Source: Rhodocyclales bacterium (GTDB lineage: Bacteria > Pseudomonadota > Gammaproteobacteria > Burkholderiales > Rhodocyclaceae). Taken from it: DNA of 13,320 bases. Under the pieces are notes generated by a model. That model was given only the letters and a program-made list of their open reading frames with translations. It did not search any database and was not told the origin of the DNA. The stretch lies in NCBI GenBank assembly GCA_021286885.1, contig JAJTBM010000046.1, positions 1 through 13,320 on the forward strand. Reading direction: 5' to 3'. The first letter of the stretch is position 1. Each line of letters begins with the position of its first letter. Positions 1-7,511 of this stretch are shown here, piece by piece. The position numbers and the translations under genes were made by a program.

Positions 1-22
1 TAAGCCAGAGGCGTTACGAACT

Positions 23-26
23 GGAG
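23..26 (+). promoter_or_regulatory. Shine-Dalgarno for the GT25 gene
   Basis: A GGAG lies 7 bases before the GTG at 34. It supports that GTG as the start of the family 25 glycosyltransferase. An in-frame TAA occupies bases 1-3, so the gene cannot extend beyond the window's left edge. Confidence 0.6.
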
Positions 27-33
27 TTTTCGA

Positions 34-750
34 GTGCAGGTCTTTGTCCTCAATTTGGCGCGTGCGGATGAGCGGCGGACGCGCATGCAGGCGCGTCTTG
101 ATGCCTTGGGTTTGAAAGCCGAGTTCTTCCCTGCCGTCGAAGGGCGGCTGTTACCTTCTGAGGTTTTGGAAGAGGGGGCTCAACTGGGTTTAAGTCCGGG
201 GGAGCTGGGGTGCTATTTTTCCCATCTGGCCTTGTGGAAGGAAGTGCTTGCCCGGGGGAGCGAAGGTGCCTTGGTTCTGGAGGATGACACAGTGCTTGAC
301 CCGGCGTTGCCCCAGGTGCTGAATGAAATCCGATCTCTACCCCACGCTTTCGATTTAGTCCGCCTGTCCAGTCTGAACCCCGTACGGGGGGTGACGGTGG
401 CGCGCCTGAAGGCTGGCCGACAATTGGTGTTGCCCACCAAGAACCCCAGTGGTACCCAAGGGTATTGGGTCAGCCGGGCAGGGGCTGCACGTTTGGGGCA
501 GATTCTGGCGAGGCCTCGACTACCGATAGATGATGAGCTTGATGCGTATTGGCAGTATGGCATGTGCATTCCGGTGTTGACGCGGCCTGTGATCCGGGAA
601 GAGGATGACGCCGTGAGCCTGATTGGCGCACGCGGTGGTTCTACGTCAAAAAACGAAAAGAATCTGAGACAACATTTTGCAAGGGTAGTGCAAGCCCAAC
701 GCCGCAAACTGGCCGCCTTCCGGATGGCCTGGCGCTTGAACCGGGCCTGA
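34..750 (+). CDS. Glycosyltransferase family 25 (LPS biosynthesis type)
   Basis: This 238-residue protein resembles family 25 glycosyltransferases, cytoplasmic enzymes that transfer a sugar (often galactose) onto LPS or capsule acceptors. The N-terminus (VFVLNLARADERRTRM) is the typical start of the family. Next come GELGCYFSHLALW (about 56-68) and the acidic VLEDD (81-85), which is the expected nucleotide-sugar/metal site. A GYWVSRAGA segment (143-151) and PIDDELD (164-170) complete the family pattern. The length is normal for a single-domain member. The GTG start has a GGAG seven bases upstream. It is the first gene of a plus-strand group, with 24 bases before the next gene. One hand-counted line gives about 58% GC, lower than the operon downstream, as is common for variable outer-sugar genes. 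The sugar donor and acceptor cannot be read from the sequence. Confidence 0.88.
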   Translation: MQVFVLNLARADERRTRMQARLDALGLKAEFFPAVEGRLLPSEVLEEGAQLGLSPGELGCYFSHLALWKEVLARGSEGALVLEDDTVLDPALPQVLNEIRSLPHAFDLVRLSSLNPVRGVTVARLKAGRQLVLPTKNPSGTQGYWVSRAGAARLGQILARPRLPIDDELDAYWQYGMCIPVLTRPVIREEDDAVSLIGARGGSTSKNEKNLRQHFARVVQAQRRKLAAFRMAWRLNRA

Positions 751-774
751 TCTGACCAACACGGCATTGATTCC

Positions 775-1449
775 ATGCTTCAAGAAATACTCCAAGACGT
801 GCCTTCAGTGCCCCACGTACCTTTTTTGGTGGCGTGCTTCTACACCGACCATTACGCCGAAGAAGCCGCTCGCCTGCGCAGCTCCCTAGATGAAACCGGG
901 ACGCCCTATTACCTGCGCCATTACTCCAGCCGGGGCTTCTGGGAAGCCAATACCCGGATCAAGCCCGAGTTCCTGCTCGACTGTCTGAAGCGCTTTCCGG
1001 GGCGTGACATCGTGTACCTGGATGCCGATTCGGTGGTGCGCTCCCGCCTGGAGCTGTTCTACGATTTCCCGGGGGATTTGGGCGTTTACATGGCGCCCCA
1101 GGGCAGTGGCCTGTCCCATCGCTACCTGACGGGCACCCTTTACCTGCGTAACTGCCCTGCCATGCACGCCTTCCTCCAGGCCTGGATCGATGCCCAGGAA
1201 GGCATGGTGCTGGGGGTGGATCAAGATAGTTTCACCACCGCCATCGAAGCCATTTCCGGCCTGCGGGTGGAACCCCTGCCCGAAAGCTACGTCAAGATCT
1301 TCGACCGGGGCTGCACCACGCCGGTGGTGGAGCATTTCCAGGCCAGCCGCCGGCGCGTCAAACTCCAACGCACCCTCAAGAAATGCCGCAACACCCTGGT
1401 ATTCAGCGCCCTGTTGGGTAGTGTGCTGTGGATGGCCCTGCATCACTGA
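775..1449 (+). CDS. Putative GT-A type nucleotide-sugar transferase with hydrophobic C-terminus
   Basis: This 224-residue protein has the look of a small GT-A fold sugar transferase. After a short N-terminal tail comes FLVACFYTDHYAEEA (about 17-31), then RDIVYLDADSVV (78-89) with a DxD motif at D83-A-D85, which in such enzymes holds the metal and sugar nucleotide. YLTGTLYLRN (117-126), DQDSFTTAI (149-157) and VVEHFQASRR (184-193) follow in the order seen in GT8/GT77-like or 'nucleotide-diphospho-sugar transferase' proteins. I cannot assign it to one named family. Residues about 207-222 are hydrophobic after a lysine/arginine-rich stretch and could anchor it to the inner membrane. No clear Shine-Dalgarno precedes the ATG. 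GTG codons at 799 and 808 are possible alternative starts. It lies between a GT25 and a deacetylase, so a role in the same glycan is likely. Confidence 0.75.
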   Translation: MLQEILQDVPSVPHVPFLVACFYTDHYAEEAARLRSSLDETGTPYYLRHYSSRGFWEANTRIKPEFLLDCLKRFPGRDIVYLDADSVVRSRLELFYDFPGDLGVYMAPQGSGLSHRYLTGTLYLRNCPAMHAFLQAWIDAQEGMVLGVDQDSFTTAIEAISGLRVEPLPESYVKIFDRGCTTPVVEHFQASRRRVKLQRTLKKCRNTLVFSALLGSVLWMALHH

Positions 1450-1540
1450 ACCCCGGGGGGTGGGCAGCGGGTGGGCTTGCTGGCATTCTTCGCCTATCTT
1501 CGTGTCTTTTTGTGCCGCTTGCCGGCACTTGTCTGCGTCC

Positions 1541-2293
1541 ATGAGCCGTGTTCACATCCTGATGTATCACCGGGTGGGGGATTTTCCCCATCGCATGCCC
1601 AGCCACCGGGCCCAGTACTGCCATCTGCCCCGTTTCCGGGCCCAGATGCAGATGCTGCGCCATACCGGCCATACGGTGCTGAGCCTCGATCAGGTGCTGG
1701 CGGGGCTGCGCGGCGAAGTGGCGCTGCCACCCCGGGCGGTGGCCCTCACGTTTGACGATGCCTACGTGGATTTTCTGGAATGCGCGGTGCCCGTGCTGCA
1801 GGAATTCGACTATCCGGCCACCGTGTATGCCGTGGCGGGTCTGCTGGGCGGCCAGAACGACTGGGTGGTGCCCGAAGGCCTCACTCCGGCGCCCCTGATG
1901 AGTGCGGCCCAGCTGCGCGAAGTGCAGGCGCTGGGTTTTACGGTGGGTTCCCATACGGTGAGCCACCCGCGCCTCGCCCAGTGCGACACGCCCCGTATCC
2001 GTCAGGAGCTGGTGGACAGCAAGCACATCCTCGAAGACGTGCTGGGCAGCCCGGTGAATCACTTCTGCTATCCCTACGGCAGCCACGATCTGCGCGCCGT
2101 CGAGGCCGCTGCCGAGGCGGGCTATCACACGGCCACCACCTGTCTGCGCACCTCCGCAACGCCTGCGGATGACCCCCTCAGCCTGCCGCGCAAGGCTGTT
2201 TCCCAGGGCAACACCGCCCTGCGGGTGTGGTGGAACATGCTCACCCAGAACACCCCGCGCTCGGCGCCAATCCGCCGCCCGACCTGTCGTTAA
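1541..2293 (+). CDS. Polysaccharide deacetylase (NodB-homology), paralog 1
   Basis: This 250-residue protein is a carbohydrate esterase family 4 (NodB-type) deacetylase. It would remove acetyl groups from N-acetyl or O-acetyl sugars of a glycan or glycan intermediate. The conserved start ILMYHRVGDFP (6-16) is followed by motif 1, TFDDAYVDF (70-78, with the catalytic/metal aspartates). Motif 2 is SHTVSH (137-142, metal histidines H138 and H142) and motif 3 is CYPYGSHD (176-183). No signal peptide is visible, so it probably acts in the cytoplasm on a lipid-linked or nucleotide-linked substrate. I chose the ATG at 1541 because the paralog at 7508 begins at exactly this point and aligns without gaps. 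The longer open frame from 1190 overlaps the preceding gene and is not protein-like there. It lies 91 bases after the preceding gene. Compared with the paralog it has four extra C-terminal residues. Confidence 0.9.
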   Translation: MSRVHILMYHRVGDFPHRMPSHRAQYCHLPRFRAQMQMLRHTGHTVLSLDQVLAGLRGEVALPPRAVALTFDDAYVDFLECAVPVLQEFDYPATVYAVAGLLGGQNDWVVPEGLTPAPLMSAAQLREVQALGFTVGSHTVSHPRLAQCDTPRIRQELVDSKHILEDVLGSPVNHFCYPYGSHDLRAVEAAAEAGYHTATTCLRTSATPADDPLSLPRKAVSQGNTALRVWWNMLTQNTPRSAPIRRPTCR

Positions 2294-2294
2294 A

Positions 2295-2307
2295 GGCTGC
2301 GCCAGCC
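2295..2307. terminator. Short hairpin between convergent genes
   Basis: GGCTG-CGC-CAGCC forms a 5-bp stem with a 3-base loop, directly after the deacetylase stop codon and just before the stop of the oppositely oriented DUF5672 gene. On the minus strand it is followed by TTTAA and on the plus strand by GGTTTGTT. It could act as a weak bidirectional terminator. The stem is short and the T-runs are poor. Confidence 0.3.
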
Positions 2308-2313
2308 GGTTTG

Positions 2314-3129
2314 TTAGCCCTTGAGCGCCAGACGCAGGCGCAGCTTGAGGGCGTCGATCCGCTCCTTGAAGCTGCCCCGGGCCCGGGCCGTGAGCAGGAT
2401 TTCGGCAGGTGCCCGGCGCTTCTGGGCGATCAGGTTCTTCAGCAGCCGGCGCCCCTGCATCGAACGTAGGGCCCGCTCGGTGAGGCCTTCCAGATAGGGC
2501 ACCAGTTCTGCATCCGGCAACGCCCGGTAAAAATTGAACAGGCCATGGAAACCAAAACACGGCCCTGGGGGGGCTTCCAGTTCAAAGGCAAAGCGGCGCG
2601 CCATGTCCAGGGGGGCAAAGCGGATGCCGTGCTCGGTCACCAGCAAGTCATGGTGCAGGTCACAGATGCAGTAATCCTCCGGCTGGAAATCGGTGATCCG
2701 CTCATCCTGCAGGGCCCTGTACAGCCGGGCCGAGCGCAGCGAGAACCCGCCATTGCCCACCGGGTGCGCCCGGTCTGGCCAGGGAGCGCCGATGTAGTCG
2801 TAGTCCAGAAAGGCCGGGTCCCAGGCTTGGGCATCCAGCACAAAGCTGTCCCACTGCATCACCAGCGCATGGCTGCCGGTGAAGTGCTGGCCCAGGTCCC
2901 GCACCATGAAGGCCGAGTATTCGGCAATGTTGCGGATGGGTGCCACGGGCACCGCCCGGATGCGCGGATCCGGGCTCTGGTAGCCCGTCTTGGTGAGCAG
3001 AATGGCCTCGCCGAAGCGGGCCTGGGCCAGACAGCGTTGCATGGCGTAAACGGCCAGATCTGGGTCCCGGGTGTCCAGACAGATCAGGCTGACAGAAGGC
3101 AGGTCAAGCATGGGAAGAGGCTTGGGCAT
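2314..3129 (-). CDS. DUF5672 family protein, probable glycosyltransferase
   Basis: This 271-residue protein matches what I know of DUF5672, an uncharacterised family common in surface-glycan loci and thought to be glycosyltransferase-like. Visible marks are VSLICLDTRD (12-21), LVMQWDSFVLD (89-99), DYIGAPW (111-117), the glycine-rich VGNGGFSLRS (124-133) and FGFHG (192-196). GNGGFSLRS followed by an aromatic/acidic stretch also occurs in GT-A enzymes that bind UDP-sugars, so sugar transfer is a reasonable inference. The C-terminal 50 residues are rich in arginine and lysine, consistent with membrane association. The start is uncertain. The longest frame uses TTG at 3150. I prefer ATG at 3129, with AGGG three bases before it, and ATG at 3111 is also possible. 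It is the only minus-strand gene in the surface locus, convergent with the first deacetylase and divergent from the five-gene operon. Confidence 0.8.
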   Translation of the reverse strand: MPKPLPMLDLPSVSLICLDTRDPDLAVYAMQRCLAQARFGEAILLTKTGYQSPDPRIRAVPVAPIRNIAEYSAFMVRDLGQHFTGSHALVMQWDSFVLDAQAWDPAFLDYDYIGAPWPDRAHPVGNGGFSLRSARLYRALQDERITDFQPEDYCICDLHHDLLVTEHGIRFAPLDMARRFAFELEAPPGPCFGFHGLFNFYRALPDAELVPYLEGLTERALRSMQGRRLLKNLIAQKRRAPAEILLTARARGSFKERIDALKLRLRLALKG

Positions 3130-3184
3130 GGGCCCTGCGGCGTGCGGCAAAATTGCAAGCCTATCTTAAAGTCCCCTCGCTCCC

Positions 3185-3201
3185 CAGCCCGCGGGGGGCT
3201 G
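3185..3201. other. Hairpin in the divergent gap
   Basis: CAGCCC-GCGGG-GGGCTG makes a 6-bp stem with a 5-base loop in the gap between the DUF5672 gene and the operon. No T-run follows on either strand, so it is not a standard terminator. I see no convincing -10/-35 pair in 3130-3248, although a promoter for each direction should lie here. Confidence 0.3.
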
Positions 3202-3248
3202 AATCGGGCAAAATGCGGGGTTTACTGTTGTTGCTCATCTGATCCTTC

Positions 3249-4274
3249 GTGTCCCGTCCTCTTCCCCGTACTGTCGTTGTTCATCACCGTAGCGGCATTG
3301 GTGACCTGATCTGGCACATCCCCTATCTGCGCGCCATGGCGGCCCGGAGTCGGGATGGCAAGCTTAGCCTGATTGCCCGTCCTTCCTGCCGGGCCGCCGA
3401 GGTGCTGGCTGCCGAGCCCTGGCTCGAAGAAGTGATTGAATACGATCGTCGCCCCCGGGCCGGGGAGCAGCGCAGCGGCGAGCACGATAGCCTGCTGGCC
3501 CAATGGGGTATGGTGCAGCAGCTGCGTGCTCGGAAGTTTGACCGGATCTACATTTTTTCCAGTCGTGCCCGTTACGCCGCCCTGGCCTTGCTGGCCGGGA
3601 TTCCTGAGCGGGCAGGTTTTGGGTTCGGGTTGATGGAGCGCCTGCTGCTCAATCGGCCCCCCCACATTCGCCCCTATGCGGGTAGCGGCAATTGGGTGTA
3701 TCCCGAGGCGACTGCCTTTGCCCAGGCCCAGGGCCTGGTGGAAGGGCCCATCGTGCCCCGGATGGCGGTGCTGCCGGCCTCCCTCAAGCGGGCGGCCCAG
3801 GAGCTGGCGGCTTTCCCGGGGCCGCGCATCTCGTTTTCGATTGGCACTTCCGAGGCCCGCAAGCACTGGGGTAACGCACGTTTTGCGGCCCTGGCCTCGG
3901 CCTTGGTGGCCCGGGGCGGCAGCGTGATCCTGCTGGGTGGGCCCGCCGAGCAGGCGGTGGCGGCCGCCATTGTGGGCGCGGTGGATGCCGCCCTTCAGGC
4001 CCGCATTCTGGTGTCGGCCCAGCCTTCCATCCAGCGTTCGGCAGCCCTGTTGCGCCAGTGTGATTTCTGCGTGGGCAACGATACCGGGGTGCTCAATATG
4101 GCGGTAGCCAACGGCATTCCCGCCCTGGGCCTGTTCGGCGCCACGCCGCCCCTGGCCCATGATCCACTGCTCCATTCCCATGTGGGCAGCGGAATGGACG
4201 ACATCCCGGTGGAGGCCGTGCTGGCCCGCCTCGAAGAACTGTTGACCCGGGTTCGCCCCCAGCCCGTGGAGTGA
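3249..4274 (+). CDS. Glycosyltransferase family 9 (heptosyltransferase-like)
   Basis: This 341-residue protein belongs to the heptosyltransferase family (GT9), GT-B fold enzymes that move heptose or related sugars from ADP-heptose onto the LPS inner core at the cytoplasmic face of the inner membrane. The N-terminus has the SGIGDLIWHIPYLRAM pattern (15-30) that binds the acceptor. The nucleotide-binding C-terminal half shows SIGTSEARKHWGNARFAAL (197-215), ILLGGPAEQ (227-235) and GNDTGVLNMA (276-285), ending in LGLFGATPP. This is closer to WaaF/other GT9 members than to WaaC. The GTG start at 3249 is the first possible one, because an in-frame TGA lies at 3240. No strong Shine-Dalgarno is seen. 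Its stop overlaps a possible GTG start of the next gene, and it is the first gene of a five-gene operon. Which sugar it adds is not decidable here. Confidence 0.88.
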   Translation: MSRPLPRTVVVHHRSGIGDLIWHIPYLRAMAARSRDGKLSLIARPSCRAAEVLAAEPWLEEVIEYDRRPRAGEQRSGEHDSLLAQWGMVQQLRARKFDRIYIFSSRARYAALALLAGIPERAGFGFGLMERLLLNRPPHIRPYAGSGNWVYPEATAFAQAQGLVEGPIVPRMAVLPASLKRAAQELAAFPGPRISFSIGTSEARKHWGNARFAALASALVARGGSVILLGGPAEQAVAAAIVGAVDAALQARILVSAQPSIQRSAALLRQCDFCVGNDTGVLNMAVANGIPALGLFGATPPLAHDPLLHSHVGSGMDDIPVEAVLARLEELLTRVRPQPVE

Positions 4275-4282
4275 ATCCGGCC

Positions 4283-5335
4283 ATGCAAAAACCCATGCAG
4301 AAGGTGCTGATTGTGCGCACGTCGGCCATTGGCGACGTGGTGTTCGCCTCGGCCCTGCCCGCCGCGATCCGCCGTACTTGGCCCCAGGCCCAGATCAGCT
4401 GGCTGGTGGAGCCGGGCATCCACGAAATCCTGCAGGGCGCGCCCTGCGTGGATCAGCTCATCCTCTTCCCCAAGGCCGAGTGGCGCAAAGCCTGGAAGAA
4501 CGGCCAGCGCCGCGCCGTGTGGCACGGGCTGCGGGAGCTGCGCGCCCGGCTGCGGGCCGAGGGTTTTGATACCGTGCTGGATCTCCAGGGCCTGCTCAAG
4601 AGCGGCGTGCTCGCCTGGCTCACCGGCGCCCCCCGGCGCATCGGCCTGGGCTCCAAGGAAGGCAGCCAGTTCTTGATGCATGAAGTCATCCCCCGGGGCG
4701 GAATCAAGGGCCGGATCGGCTCCGAATACCGCTACCTGGCCGAACAACTGGGCCTGGATGCGGGCGATTTTCTCCCCACCCTGACGGTGGACGCGGCCGC
4801 CCGCGCCCGGATGCACGCCCGCCTTGCCCAGCAGGGGCTGGCGCCGGGGCGCTATGCGGTGTTTGCGCCCTTCACCACCCGCCCCCAGAAACACTGGTTT
4901 GAAGATGCCTGGCAGGCCCTGGCGCCGCGCCTGATGGCCGATACCGGCCTGGTTCCGGTAATCCTCGGCGGCCCGGCAGATGCCGAAGCCGGTGCCCGGA
5001 TCGCCGCCGCTGATCCGCGCATCCTCAATCTGGCCGGCCAGACCCGGCTGCCCGAGGCGGTGGCCCTGATCGCCGACGCGGCCCTGCTGGTGGGCGTGGA
5101 TACTGGCCTCACCCACATGGGCACCGCCCTCAACCGGCCCACGGTGGCGATTTTCGGCTCCACCTGCCCTTATCTGGATACCGGGCGCCCGAATGGCAAG
5201 GTGATCTGGTTGGGGATGGAATGCTCCCCCTGCCGCCGCCGCCCCACCTGCGCGGGTCGCTTCACCTGCCTGCGCGACATCACCCCGGCCCGGGTGATGG
5301 ATGAAGTCCAGACCCTGCTTTCTGCCCGCCCATGA
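4283..5335 (+). CDS. Heptosyltransferase I-like GT9 enzyme with C-terminal cysteine cluster
   Basis: This 350-residue GT9 enzyme is most like LPS heptosyltransferase I (WaaC/RfaC type), which adds the first heptose to Kdo. The N-terminus is VLIVRTSAIGDVVFASALP (8-26). Other marks are LDLQGLLKSGVLAWLTGAPRRIG (99-121), FAPFTTRPQKHW (194-205), ILGGPADAE (227-235) and GVDTGLTHMGTALNRPTVAIFG (271-292); the GVDTGLTH form is the one usual in heptosyltransferase I. Near the end are four cysteines, C314, C317, C323 and C329, with spacing C-x2-C-x5-C-x5-C. This cluster occurs in some other GT9 subfamilies but is not part of classical WaaC. I chose ATG 4283. A GTG at 4271 overlapping the upstream stop is an alternative, and a GGAG at 4268-4271 lies 11 bases before the ATG. 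Its stop overlaps the next start as ATGA. Confidence 0.88.
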   Translation: MQKPMQKVLIVRTSAIGDVVFASALPAAIRRTWPQAQISWLVEPGIHEILQGAPCVDQLILFPKAEWRKAWKNGQRRAVWHGLRELRARLRAEGFDTVLDLQGLLKSGVLAWLTGAPRRIGLGSKEGSQFLMHEVIPRGGIKGRIGSEYRYLAEQLGLDAGDFLPTLTVDAAARARMHARLAQQGLAPGRYAVFAPFTTRPQKHWFEDAWQALAPRLMADTGLVPVILGGPADAEAGARIAAADPRILNLAGQTRLPEAVALIADAALLVGVDTGLTHMGTALNRPTVAIFGSTCPYLDTGRPNGKVIWLGMECSPCRRRPTCAGRFTCLRDITPARVMDEVQTLLSARP

Positions 5336-6438
5336 AGATCCTCCATGTGGAAGCCGGCAAGCACCTCTACGGGGGTGCGCGCCAGGTTCAGTACATCGTT
5401 GAAGGCCTCGCCCGGCGCGGGGTGGATAACCTGCTCGCCTGTCCGGCGGGCAGTGAAATGGCCCGCCAGATCGTGCCCGGGGTGCGCTACGCCCCCCTGC
5501 CCATGGGCGGTGATGCCGACCTGGGCATGGTGGGCCGCCTGCTCGGGTTGATCCGCCGTGAAAGGCCGGATCTGGTGCATCTGCACAGCCGGCGCGGAGC
5601 CGATACCTGGGGCGGGCTCGCCGCCCGGCTGGCCGGGGTGCCCTGCGTGCTCTCGCGTCGGGTGGACAACCCCGAGTCGCGCCTCGCGGTGGCCCTCAAA
5701 TACCGGCTGTACGACCATGTAATCACCATTTCCGAAGGCATCCGTCAGGTGCTCCTGGCCGAAGGGCTGGCCCCCGGGCGGGTGAGCTGCGTACGCAGCG
5801 CGGTGGATGCCACCCCCTATCTGGCGCCGGTGGACCGGGCTGCCTTTGAGGCCGAATTCGCCCCCGTGGGCCTGCGCTCGGGCGGGCTGATCATCGGCAT
5901 CGTCGCCCAGCTCATCCCGCGCAAGGGCCACCGCCACCTGCTGGCGGCCCTGCCGGCCCTGGTGGCCGCCCATCCGGGGCTGCAGGTGCTAGTGTTCGGC
6001 CAAGGCCCGCTGGAGGCCGAGCTACGCGCCGACGTGGCCGCCCGGGGGCTGGCGGCGGTGGTGCATTTCGCCGGCTTCCGCCACGACCTGCCGCGCTGGC
6101 TGGGCGGGCTGGATCTGCTGGTGCACCCCGCCGAGATGGAAGGGCTGGGTGTATCCCTGCTCCAGGCCTCGGCGGCGGCGGTGCCCATCGTCACCTGTCG
6201 GGCCGGGGGGCTGCCCGAGGCGGTGCAGGAAGGCGTTACCGGCCTTCTGGTGCCCCCCGCCGATGTACCCGCCCTGGGCGCCGCCGTGGGCCGGCTGCTG
6301 GCCGATGGGGCCCTGCGCCGCCAGCTGGGCGCCGCAGGCCGGGCCCGGGTACTGGCCGAGTTTTCGATTGACGGGATGGTGGAGGGCAACCTCGCCATCT
6401 ATCGCCAGGTGCTGGCGCACAGGGAGGCACGCCCATGA
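5332..6438 (+). CDS. Glycosyltransferase family 4, first of a tandem pair
   Basis: This 368-residue protein is a GT-B fold retaining glycosyltransferase of family 4, acting in the cytoplasm on a nucleotide-sugar donor. The N-terminal domain starts KILHVEAGKHLYGGARQVQ (2-20), with the glycine pair that contacts donor and acceptor. LVHLHSRRGADTWGG (81-95) follows. The C-terminal Rossmann half begins IIGIVAQLIPRKGH (187-200) and continues with VFGQGPLEAEL (221-231), VHPAEMEGLGVSLLQAS (264-280) and the AGGLPEAVQEGVTGLLVPP close. The usual E-x7-E catalytic signature reads E270-x7-Q278, so the second glutamate is replaced by glutamine. The start ATG overlaps the previous stop (ATGA), implying coupled translation. 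No independent Shine-Dalgarno is obvious. The sugar specificity cannot be inferred. Confidence 0.9.
   Translation: MKILHVEAGKHLYGGARQVQYIVEGLARRGVDNLLACPAGSEMARQIVPGVRYAPLPMGGDADLGMVGRLLGLIRRERPDLVHLHSRRGADTWGGLAARLAGVPCVLSRRVDNPESRLAVALKYRLYDHVITISEGIRQVLLAEGLAPGRVSCVRSAVDATPYLAPVDRAAFEAEFAPVGLRSGGLIIGIVAQLIPRKGHRHLLAALPALVAAHPGLQVLVFGQGPLEAELRADVAARGLAAVVHFAGFRHDLPRWLGGLDLLVHPAEMEGLGVSLLQASAAAVPIVTCRAGGLPEAVQEGVTGLLVPPADVPALGAAVGRLLADGALRRQLGAAGRARVLAEFSIDGMVEGNLAIYRQVLAHREARP
6421..6427 (+). promoter_or_regulatory. Strong Shine-Dalgarno inside the upstream coding region
   Basis: AGGGAGG lies 7 bases before the ATG at 6435, within the last codons of the preceding glycosyltransferase gene. 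It decides the start of the second family 4 gene in favour of 6435 rather than the in-frame ATG at 6444. Confidence 0.6.
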
Positions 6439-7511
6439 GGGCCATGAAGGTTTTGACGGTGCTCCACAGCCATAACAGCGGCGGAGCCGAGCATCACGCC
6501 CTGCAACTCATGAAGGGTTTGCGCGCCCGGGGCCACGAACCCATGTTTGCCGGCCCCATGGACGGCTGGCTGGGGGATCAGGTGCGGGCTGCCGGCTTGG
6601 CCTGGCACCACATCCCGCTCCACGGGCTGATTGATTTTCCCTCGGTGCTGCGCCTGGCCCTGCTCGCCCGTCGCACCGGGGCCGACCTGATCCACGGCCA
6701 CCTCACCCGGGGCGCCTGGTACGCCGGGCTGGCGGGCAAGCTCGCCCGGGTGGCCAATGTGGCCACCGCCCACTCCGACAACGCAGGCCGCCACTTTGGC
6801 CGGGCCGACCGGATCATCGCCGTGTCTGGCGCGGTGGCCCGTTTTCTGGAGCGCCAGGGCTACCGCCCCGAGCGCATCCGCATGGTGCACCACGGGATCG
6901 CCGATATCGCGGCCCGGCTCCCCCAAGATGCCCGCGCCCGCACCCGGGCCGCCCTGGGCCTGGCCGGGGATGAGCCCTGTATGCTGATGGCCGCCCGCAT
7001 CGTGAGCGCCAAGGGCCACGACACCGCCCTCCAGGCCCTGGCCCGGCTCAAGAACCAGCCCTGGACCCTGCTCCTGGCAGGCAACCACCAGCGCGACCTG
7101 GGCCCCCAGATCCAGGCGCTGGCCGCCCAGCTGGGCCTGGCCGAGCGGGTGCGCTTCCTGGGCCTGCGGGACGACGTGCCCGCCCTGATGGCGGCATCCG
7201 ACCTGCTCCTGGCCCCTTCCCGGCGCGAAGCCCTGTCGCTTACGCTGCTGGAAGCCTCCGCCTGCCGCCTGCCCATTGTGGCCAGCACCACCGGCGGGAT
7301 TGGCGAAGTGGTGGAAGAGGGCGCCAGCGGCCTGCTCGTGCCCCCGGATGATCCGGCTGCCCTCGCCGCCGCCCTCGGCCCCCTGCTGGCCGATCCGGCC
7401 CGACGCCAGGCCTACGGTGCCCGGGCCCGGGCCCGCTACGAAACCGGCTTCACCGAAGACGCCATGTTTGAACGCACCCTCGCCGTTTACCGGGAGGTGG
7501 CCGGTTCATGA
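6435..7511 (+). CDS. Glycosyltransferase family 4, second of the pair
   Basis: This 358-residue family 4 glycosyltransferase carries an intact signature. The N-terminus reads VLTVLHSHNSGGAEHHALQL (6-25), with the GGAE donor/acceptor loop. LIHGHLTRGAWYAG (85-98) and TAHSDNAGRHF (111-121) follow. The C-terminal half has MAARIVSAKGHDTALQAL (185-202), LLAGNHQRDLG (213-223) and SRREALSLTLLEASACRLP (262-280), with E265-x7-E273, then TTGGIGEVVEEGASGLLVPPDD. It overlaps the preceding gene by ATGA and has a strong Shine-Dalgarno. It shares fold but clearly differs in sequence from its neighbour, so the two probably act at different linkages. Its distal part is among the most GC-rich of the window, about 82% in the hand-counted line 7321-7380. 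Confidence 0.9.
   Translation: MRAMKVLTVLHSHNSGGAEHHALQLMKGLRARGHEPMFAGPMDGWLGDQVRAAGLAWHHIPLHGLIDFPSVLRLALLARRTGADLIHGHLTRGAWYAGLAGKLARVANVATAHSDNAGRHFGRADRIIAVSGAVARFLERQGYRPERIRMVHHGIADIAARLPQDARARTRAALGLAGDEPCMLMAARIVSAKGHDTALQALARLKNQPWTLLLAGNHQRDLGPQIQALAAQLGLAERVRFLGLRDDVPALMAASDLLLAPSRREALSLTLLEASACRLPIVASTTGGIGEVVEEGASGLLVPPDDPAALAAALGPLLADPARRQAYGARARARYETGFTEDAMFERTLAVYREVAGS
7492..7497 (+). promoter_or_regulatory. Shine-Dalgarno for deacetylase paralog 2
   Basis: GGGAGG lies 10 bases before the ATG at 7508, inside the last codons of the preceding glycosyltransferase. It supports that ATG, which also overlaps the upstream stop as ATGA. Confidence 0.5.

Noticed and set aside
1512..1528. 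Hairpin GTGCCG-CTTGC-CGGCAC 12 bases before the first deacetylase start
   Set aside because: No T-run follows and the stem is only 6 bp. It is too weak to call a terminator or riboswitch.
1190..1540. Extended N-terminus of the first deacetylase frame
   Set aside because: It overlaps the preceding gene, reads as tryptophan/cysteine/serine-rich nonsense, and is absent from the 66%-identical paralog, which starts at the equivalent of 1541.
1403..2560. Long minus-strand open frame (385 codons) opposite the first deacetylase
   Set aside because: It lies antisense to a gene with clear NodB motifs. Its composition (rich in H, Q, G, R) is that of a shadow frame in GC-rich DNA.
3222..5973. Long minus-strand frames opposite the GT9 and GT4 genes (about 3222-4181, 3995-5116, 5170-5973)
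   Set aside because: All are antisense to well-supported glycosyltransferase genes and have no recognisable motifs.
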